64,000 nt of DNA from Hermodice carunculata (Eukaryota > Annelida > Polychaeta > Eunicida > Amphinomidae): NCBI GenBank assembly GCA_964020975.1, contig OZ026612.1, positions 49,298,943 through 49,362,942 on the forward strand. The letters are read 5' to 3'. Position 1 is the stretch's first letter; each line of letters opens with the position of its first letter. This document shows, piece by piece, positions 57,691 to 64,000 of this stretch. The position numbers and the translations under genes were made by a program. Under the pieces are notes generated by a model. It was given only the letters and a program-made list of their open reading frames with translations, ran no database searches and had not been told where the DNA came from.

Positions 57691-59016
57691 GTCACAATGA
57701 TACAGTCATGTGAAAGTGCAATACATTTGTATTAATTCTCATATTGTTATGATATGTGGCTTAGTTTTACAAGACGTGTATTGTTGTAACTTGACCCAAG
57801 GGTGTGGCATGTAATAAAAGTAGGTCAATAGGTCAAGTATCTGAGTCAGAAGTGATGTATCCATATAAAATTGTGTCAGGGCTATAGTTGTACCCACCCT
57901 TCCCCAACAGGAAGAGGGGCATATACTAAACACTTTCTGTACATGCATGGGTACATATGTCCATGACACTGGTGCCCGGGCTGTAACATGTCCTTTGAAT
58001 AAGAATCATGAAATGTGACAGACATGTGTAGCTGGACTCAAGGATGTGTCATGCACAGAAATAGATAACAAGGTTAAGTATCTGGGTCACTGTGACATGG
58101 TGAGGGAGCATATGTCTAGGAATCAAAAATTCCATTTTATATTCAGCTATGCCTAAGTCTGGTTCCAGCAGAGAGATTCTCTTTGGTTTGTTTAAGTCAG
58201 ATTCTCACAATTAATAAAAATTTAAATATGAACAAACAAATATTAGACATTTTCCTTTGTCTTCATGTAATTGCTTTATGTCATGACACAGTGCATTTGT
58301 GACAGTTTCATTGGTTGATTGGAACACCTTTTTTGTTATAGTAATCCCTTTTTCTGTGTGTCCGTGCATCCGTCCGTCTACTTTTCATGTCTGGGTTATA
58401 ATTCGCTTGTTCTTCAACTTAGATTAATGAAACTTTACACACATGTGCACCTGGAGACATTGATGTGTTATGTGCCAAAAGTAGGCCACTAGGTCAGGTA
58501 TCTGGGTCAGTGACATATTCTTGTAAAAGCGTGACCATTCCTTTACCTTAAATCAATGAAACTTAAAACACAGATGTATGTACACATAAGAGCGTGTCGT
58601 GTACCAAAAGTACCTCACTAGTAAAAATATTTGCGTCACAGTGACATATCATTTTAAAAGTGTGTCTGGGTTATAATTCCTTTAATATTTAACTTAATTT
58701 TATGAAACTTCACACACACATATATTGTGATGTAAAGGTGTGTCATGAAACAAAAGTAGGTCACTAGGTCAAGTATCTGGGTCACGATATTACAATCGTA
58801 AAACTATATTACACCTCATGTCTGGGCCATAATACTGATGACATTTAAGTTAGATTAATGAAACTTTATGCACAGGTGTATCTAGACATAAGGTTATGTC
58901 ATAAACCAAAAGTAGGTCTCTAGGTTAAATATTTTGGTCATACTGACATATCGTTGTAAAATCATGTGCGGGCTATAATTCCTTTACTATTTAACTTAGT
59001 TTCATGAAACTTCACA

Positions 59017-59057
<41 letters not shown>

Positions 59058-59130
59058 CTTGACCTAAAGTTGTTTTGTGAAACAAAAGTAGGTCAGTAGG
59101 TCAAGTGTCTGGGTCTTCTATCATTTTGAC
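57691..59130 (+). mobile_element. Tandem-unit element cluster, family F (copy 2)
   Basis: One to two units (57691-57890), then a head-like palindrome region CTTCCCCAACAGGAAGAGGGGCATATA split over 57899-57926. More units follow, then a second CCGTCCGTC head at about 58340-58395. Five further units of roughly 144 bp run to 59130. Phrases GTACCAAAAGTAGG, CACTAGGTCAAGTATCTGGG and TTAATGAAACTTTACACACA recur. At least two elements, or one rearranged element. (CA)n lies at 59022-59054. Confidence 0.78.
59022..59054. repeat. (CA)n microsatellite
   Basis: About 16 units grown out of the ACACACACAT phrase of a family F unit. Confidence 0.95.
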
Positions 59131-59249
59131 TGTTTACGTGGTAAACACTGTTTTAGTGATATTTTTTATTTATTGAGGCTGCTGGATCAGCATCTTTGGA
59201 CAGCATATGGCCCTATACCTTGAGGGTGTGAAGATGGCAGCAAGCAAAC

Positions 59250-59483
59250 TTAACTCATTCCACCCTGATAGAAGAATGAGTCAGCAGCTTTACTTGGCGT
59301 GCTCTGGATGCCCAGAGTGTGCCAAGGAAAGCTGCTGACCATGGGCATATAATTTAGAATGATCTTCCATGCAAGTTTCATCCAAAATTTGGAAAAAATA
59401 ATCCCTAAATTTTTAAAATACAGTTAGCAGACGATATTTAGATATTAGCAGGAAAAAAGCGTCATTAGGGTGGAATGAGTTAA
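59250..59483 (-). mobile_element. TTAA MITE family D
   Basis: TTAA at 59250-59253 and 59480-59483; inverted ends CTCATTCCACCCTGATAG / TAGGGTGGAATGAG. Hairpin at 59280-59339 (GTCAGCAGCTTTACTTGGC / GCCAAGGAAAGCTGCTGAC). Ends resemble C, hairpin resembles A and B. Confidence 0.92.
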
Positions 59484-60189
59484 TTCATCAGAGTTTCTAT
59501 TTGAGTAGGCTAAAGCATTAGATTTATCATCCTTTGGTAGTCCTATATGCATGCTGAACAGTACTTAAGGGTCCATATTCTAATTCACTGTGCCAATGTA
59601 CACAAAATATGTATATTATTCTATGTGACAAACATGACAAATGTGACGATTGTTAAATGCATAGACGTGTTACTGTGGCGACATGTTCGCTTGTTTTGTT
59701 TCCATATAAATCAATAATCTTACTTTCCACTGTGGATAGCCAATGGGGATTATGATATTGTCATGTACATATATACTCTTGTATAGCTGGGTTCAATGCA
59801 ACAGAATTCTTGATTAATCTCCATTTTATTTTGGTCTTACAGACATTGGTTTAGTGTGATGAATGCTATATTTAGGGTTGTGCTTAAGCACATGAAATAC
59901 CAGTTTTCATCAAAAGTACGCAACCAGCTGAAAATACTTCCTGGTTTGAACTTAGCAAAATATCAAATAACCTCAGGTAAAACAATAATAGACAAGAGAA
60001 AAACAGTTGTCTGTGAATCAGCAGGCCATGAAGCAAAAGCAGAGACTGAGTAGGTGGATGAGAGCTTTAAGGACTGCATGTTTATGAGCATTAACCAGAT
60101 CAATCATGGTTCTGGAAGTATTTGGTACCTGTCAACTTTTTGTTTGTGAGTGTGATACTGTCCACGTATTTTAAGATATCCCCATATAA
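59484..60189. other. No gene recognised
   Basis: A 65-codon plus frame (59856-60053) follows a pyrimidine-rich stretch ending in TTACAG at 59841, which could be a splice acceptor. The peptide is not recognised. Confidence 0.4.
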
Positions 60190-61641
60190 CATTCAGGATT
60201 TATCAAGTGTATGTTAATCTACATCAAGTTTAATAGTAGTGGCACCACCTGCAGTATTATGTAATATATGGGTCAAAAAATGTAAAAATCTTGTGACCGC
60301 TGCAGCATCATTAATGTTTGATTGATCTTCATGAAATGTGGGATTGTGGAGGAAATGAAAGGCTAACTTGCTTATGAGACTAGTGGCACCACCTATAATT
60401 TGATGGAAATTATGAGCCAAAATGTTTTATAAGATGTACAATTCCATGTCTCAAAAAGTAATTGGATTATACTTGCCAAATTTATAGAATGTATAGACCA
60501 TATCCAGTGCTAGAATGTTGTATAATGCCAGTGACCTTGACATATTTTTGTAAGGTCAGCAGGCCTGTGAAGTTGGAAGAGGTGATTTTGTGATGGCAAT
60601 GTGTAGATTGGACATCAAGTATTTGAACCTCCAGATCAAAATTGCACTTGATTACGTGATAAAATGTACATAAAACTGTACTTGGTGTCCCACTTCCTGG
60701 GTCACTGTGCAATAATTATGGACTTTGGCATTTGTTTATTTTTTTTTCTTCAATAACTCAAAAAGGATATTACCTGATCTGAACAAACAGACTCATGTAT
60801 GGGAAGCTGATCCAAGCTGAAGGTTTAGGTAAGCTCAAAGGGCTAGTTGGAATATAGATGTCATCTTGTGAATGCTCTGAACCCCACATTTTTTTTAGTT
60901 AGGTTCATGTAACTTTTAGGACTGAGAAAGGGTATAAAAATCTATGTTGATGTCAATGTTGGTGGTGCCACCAATAGTATTATGTAATATAAGGTCAAAA
61001 TGTGAAAATCTTGTGACCAGGCCAGCGTTCTTAATTTTTTATGGCTCTTCATGAAATGTAGTGGGATTGTAGAAGAGGTCAAAAACTTTGTTGCTTGTGA
61101 TACCAGTTGTGGCACCCATAATTTGACAGAAATTATGAGTTAACATGACTTGAAAGATACAAAATTCCACATTTCCAAAACTAGATGAATGACACCTGCC
61201 AATTTTATGGGATATGTAGATCATGTCCAATGCTAATATGTACAGTGACCTTGACCTTTTTTGTATGGTGACCCGACTGGCTAAGTTGGAAGAGGTGATT
61301 TTATAATGGTAGGGTGTAGTTTGAACATGAATGGCAAAGAGAATGGAGCCTCCAGATCAAAATTGCGCTTGAGTACATCCAACTTAGTGACCTACTTTTT
61401 GGGTGTGACTATGACCCAAGGATTGTGTGACCTTTACCAATTTTTCAAGGTCATTAAGCATGTACAAGGATATTTAATTCAATATCTTGATAAAGAATGA
61501 GGCACATGATGTCAAATGTATCACAAATGTGTACTATGTGGAAGTTTTATATTGCATAATATGGCTGACCTTGATTAATTTTTCAGAAAATAATTTTTTA
61601 GTGATGGTGGTCAGCAGAGCATTAGGCCCATAGGCCTCTTG
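60190..61641 (+). mobile_element. Helentron/HINE-like element, copy d (two 724-bp units)
   Basis: Two units start near 60235 and 60958 (TATTATGTAATAT ... ATCTTGTGACC ... CTTCATGAAATGT ... AGTTGGAAGAGGTGATTTT ... CCTCCAGATCAAAATTG). It ends GTCAGCAGAGCATT, hairpin AGGCCcataGGCCT (61624-61637) and CTTG (61638-61641) before TT. The 3' end is built like copies a-c, but the 5' head is not found. Confidence 0.75.
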
Positions 61642-61860
61642 TTATGATGGTGGCTGCATGCCTTTACCTTTTATTTAGTGAAGAAAACCTGCTGTCCCTT
61701 TTTGTCTTGGACAGGTTCAATAATATAACAATCATCCACTTTTAGCTTGAGTTGTGGTATGATATTTGGGATAATGTCCCTTATTGTGATGGACAGGTTC
61801 AACAATGTTGCAAGTATCCATTTCTAGCTTCATTTGTTGCATGATATTTTAGACTGATTG
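61642..61860. repeat. 82-bp tandem units, first array
   Basis: About two units (GACAGGTTCAAYAATRTT, CATCCACTTTTAGCTTGAGT, GATATTTGGGATAATGTCCC) at 61708-61855. Confidence 0.8.
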
Positions 61861-62386
61861 AAACTTTTTTATTATAAAGCCAGGGTTATATCTAATACAT
61901 AAAAATACATGGGCACATGGACAAATAGACATATACAAATACACCCATAAGTTTAAAATTGACACACCTGATGATATAAAATGATAGTGCTAAAAAGTGA
62001 GCATGAGCTGACTTATTTCCATAGTGGTCCTATTATCCACCATTGGCAGCATGGGTAAAATTTATGATGCATCCTAACACCATATGAATATGTGAAATTT
62101 GTAATATAATACCAGGGGAGCTTACTCTGTCACAGTTGCTTAAAGAAACAAAACTGTTAGCCTAATGAATGTGTACAGGCAACTGTGATGATTTTTCATG
62201 ATCTGAAAAATTCTCAATGGGAAACAAAGGCAGATATATTTCTTTCTACCATTCTATCAGTCAGGAATTATTTGCACTTACATTTAAAGGTGTATTTAGA
62301 TACTGAACTTTTGATTTCGTATGGAAGTTGGTTTTAAAGTGTAGCACCATTGAAACTGTGACCTTTACTTGTATGCAGACGACTTT
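61861..62386. other. No gene recognised
   Basis: Unit-free spacer between two arrays of the same 82-bp repeat. Confidence 0.5.
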
Positions 62387-62670
62387 GTCCCATACTGTCA
62401 TGGACAGGTTCAACAATGTTACAATAATCCATTTTTAGTTTGAGTTGTGGTATAATATTTGGAACACTGTCCCTTATTGTCATAGACATGTTCAACAGTG
62501 TTACAGTAATACATTTTTAGCTTCAGTTGTGGCATGATATTTGGGACAGTGTCTCATATTGTCATAGACGGGTGCAACAATGTTACAAGAATCCATTTTT
62601 AGCTTGAGTTGTGGTATATTTGGGACCACATCCATTTTTGTTATAGAGAGTTTCAACAATGTTACATGTA
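62387..62670. repeat. 82-bp tandem units, second array
   Basis: About 3.5 units of the same repeat (GACAGGTTCAACAATGTTAC, ATCCATTTTTAGTTTGAGTT), plus a short tail. Confidence 0.88.
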
Positions 62671-63368
62671 TTCTTTGGTCCATAAGGGATAAATTTGCCC
62701 CCACATCTTCTCATCTTAATGTAATGAAAAGGAACATGCATACATGTTCAAATATTCATGATAGATAGCTGAGATGTTTTTGTTGTATCCATAGATTATC
62801 CAACATGTAAATATATAGATTGAGAAATAACATTTAAAAAGAAGTAAATATTATATTACCCTAGCTTTGGTGATGGGACACACCCTGGTATTGACAGGTG
62901 CACACTAGCCACTGAGACTACAGTTATACAGGTCAGGGATGGGGGAGGGTATTGATGTGTAGCCTACAGAATATAGTACATTTGCACCAGGTGCGTATTG
63001 ATGCAAGATTCACATGGTAGCTTGAAGGCGGTGGATAAAATTCACCAGCTGAACAAGTACAGTTGTCTCCCTCTTGTAAGTCTACCCCAATACACCTTAA
63101 ACGTGGCCATGTGAGTTGAGTGGTTAGTTTCCTTGAAGGGAGGATTAAAATGAAAATAACAAACTTCCTGCATGGAGACGTGGCCTGAGTCTGTGGAGGG
63201 GGTGATCAAAATTAATCAAAATGAATGAATGAAATAGAATAGAATAAAAATCTTCCAAAAAAAAAAAAATAACAATGTCATATACTACTGAGCATAAGGA
63301 TCCTGTGAATAGAAAGCTGAAATTAGGCATGTGGACATCTATGGTTTATGGTGTTACTGTGCACAGTA
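62671..63368. other. No gene; possible MITE trace
   Basis: TACAGTTGTCTCCCTCTTGT at 63059 looks like a lone TA-1 left end. Confidence 0.4.
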
Positions 63369-63578
63369 TACTGTGAATTCATTAAATTTCACTGTGTTTT
63401 CAGTTTTGTTTATTTCACTGACGCTTCAAACTGCCAATACAAGAACACACTGGAAAAGAGTTTTAATATGACATGGGTAGGAATTATAACAAAAATGACA
63501 AATTTAAAGTTTCAGTGAAAAGTCCAAAATGCAAAAAACACCAAAATTAGAACCCATGAAAAAAATGTATTCATAGTA
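63369..63578. mobile_element. TA-flanked MITE, family TA-3 (copy 3)
   Basis: Left TACTGTGAATTCATTAAATT, right AAATGTATTCATAGTA; the interior is diverged. Confidence 0.75.
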
Positions 63579-63822
63579 ATAAAACCTGTAGTCAAGCATC
63601 CCTGCTCAGGACATGATCCAGTCATAGACCTCTGGCTAGAAGCCTGATTAGAATATCTTACAGAACAAGATTGGACAGACCCACCTCCTTGTGATTAGTT
63701 TGTATCGACCAGAGACAACACAGTGTGACCTTGGATGCCCTTTGCCTGCATAAGCAGATCTCAGGTCTCGTAGTGGTTCTGATAGGTACCATATTACTAC
63801 AGCCTATGTCATACTGTATCAG

Positions 63823-64000
63823 TTAACCCTTTACCCTTTGAACCAGACAAGAGTGACTGATGTTCAAATGTTGTCTGCTTCAATGCTTTTGAGTACTTTC
63901 AGCAGTAATGAAACACAATTTGAAGGAGAATTGTAAATGAGACCCTATCAACATGACGTGCCTGGGGTCGACATCGTGTGTTGAGTGCCCAATCCCCAAC
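63823..64000 (+). mobile_element. TTAA MITE family A, cut by the window edge
   Basis: TTAA at 63823-63826, end CCCTTTACCCTTTGAACC and the family body; the window ends within the hairpin. Confidence 0.88.

Noticed and set aside
59841-60053. Candidate exon after a TTACAG acceptor
   Set aside because: The 65-residue peptide is not recognised and no partner exon or donor was found.

Overview
The window looks like non-coding, repeat-packed DNA from a marine invertebrate, most likely a lophotrochozoan such as a bivalve or other mollusc. It is AT-rich, dense in microsatellites and short non-autonomous transposons. It also carries tandem units of about 145 bp with phrases such as GACCTTGACC and AAGGTCACAGGGTCA, which are typical of molluscan interspersed repeats. 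I found no convincing host protein-coding gene, rRNA or intact tRNA gene. The open frames are short, and the longest ones are mostly read through microsatellites. The only protein homology I recognise is in decayed transposons: a LINE reverse-transcriptase tail (about 5383-5681 +), the C-terminal part of a hAT transposase (about 14545-15290 -) and a Tc1/mariner transposase split in two (38380-38694 and 40969-41460 -).

Four kinds of element fill the window. (1) TTAA-flanked MITEs of about 185-245 bp with piggyBac-like ends and one strong internal hairpin, 19 copies in several families (A, A', B, C, D). (2) TA-flanked Tc1/mariner-type MITEs in three families. (3) Composite elements of 0.7-2.1 kb with a palindromic head, a short microsatellite and tandem minisatellite units. 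The best-preserved ones end in a repeated piece of the head, a hairpin and CTTG or CTAG before a T. This matches the non-autonomous rolling-circle (Helentron/HINE) layout known from bivalves. (4) Retroposed pieces, including a tRNA-headed SINE dimer and a 52-bp insert between perfect 19-bp target duplications.

Layout: 0-9 kb holds scattered minisatellites, one TTAA MITE, a LINE remnant and a 144-bp-unit element. 9-10.4, 25.1-27.2 and 32.6-33.6 kb hold one rolling-circle family whose units each carry a CTCF-like motif. 12-20 kb holds a second minisatellite family, the hAT fossil, a 42-bp minisatellite and TA MITEs. 35.5-37.3 kb holds two more tandem-unit families. 38.3-41.5 kb is a three-level nest: a Tc1 transposase cut by a SINE dimer, itself cut by a rolling-circle element with eleven 145-bp units. 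41.6-42.4 kb is a hAT-type MITE inside a TA/TACA microsatellite. 54.7-55.6 kb is another dated nest of MITEs. 57.7-61.6 kb holds two further tandem-unit elements.

The most interesting reading is that several unrelated-looking tandem-unit elements share one terminal design and carry dense candidate regulatory sites: CTCF-like motifs in one family, and AGGTCA half-site pairs in three others. The terminal design and one insertion without target duplication are visible directly. The binding function is inference.
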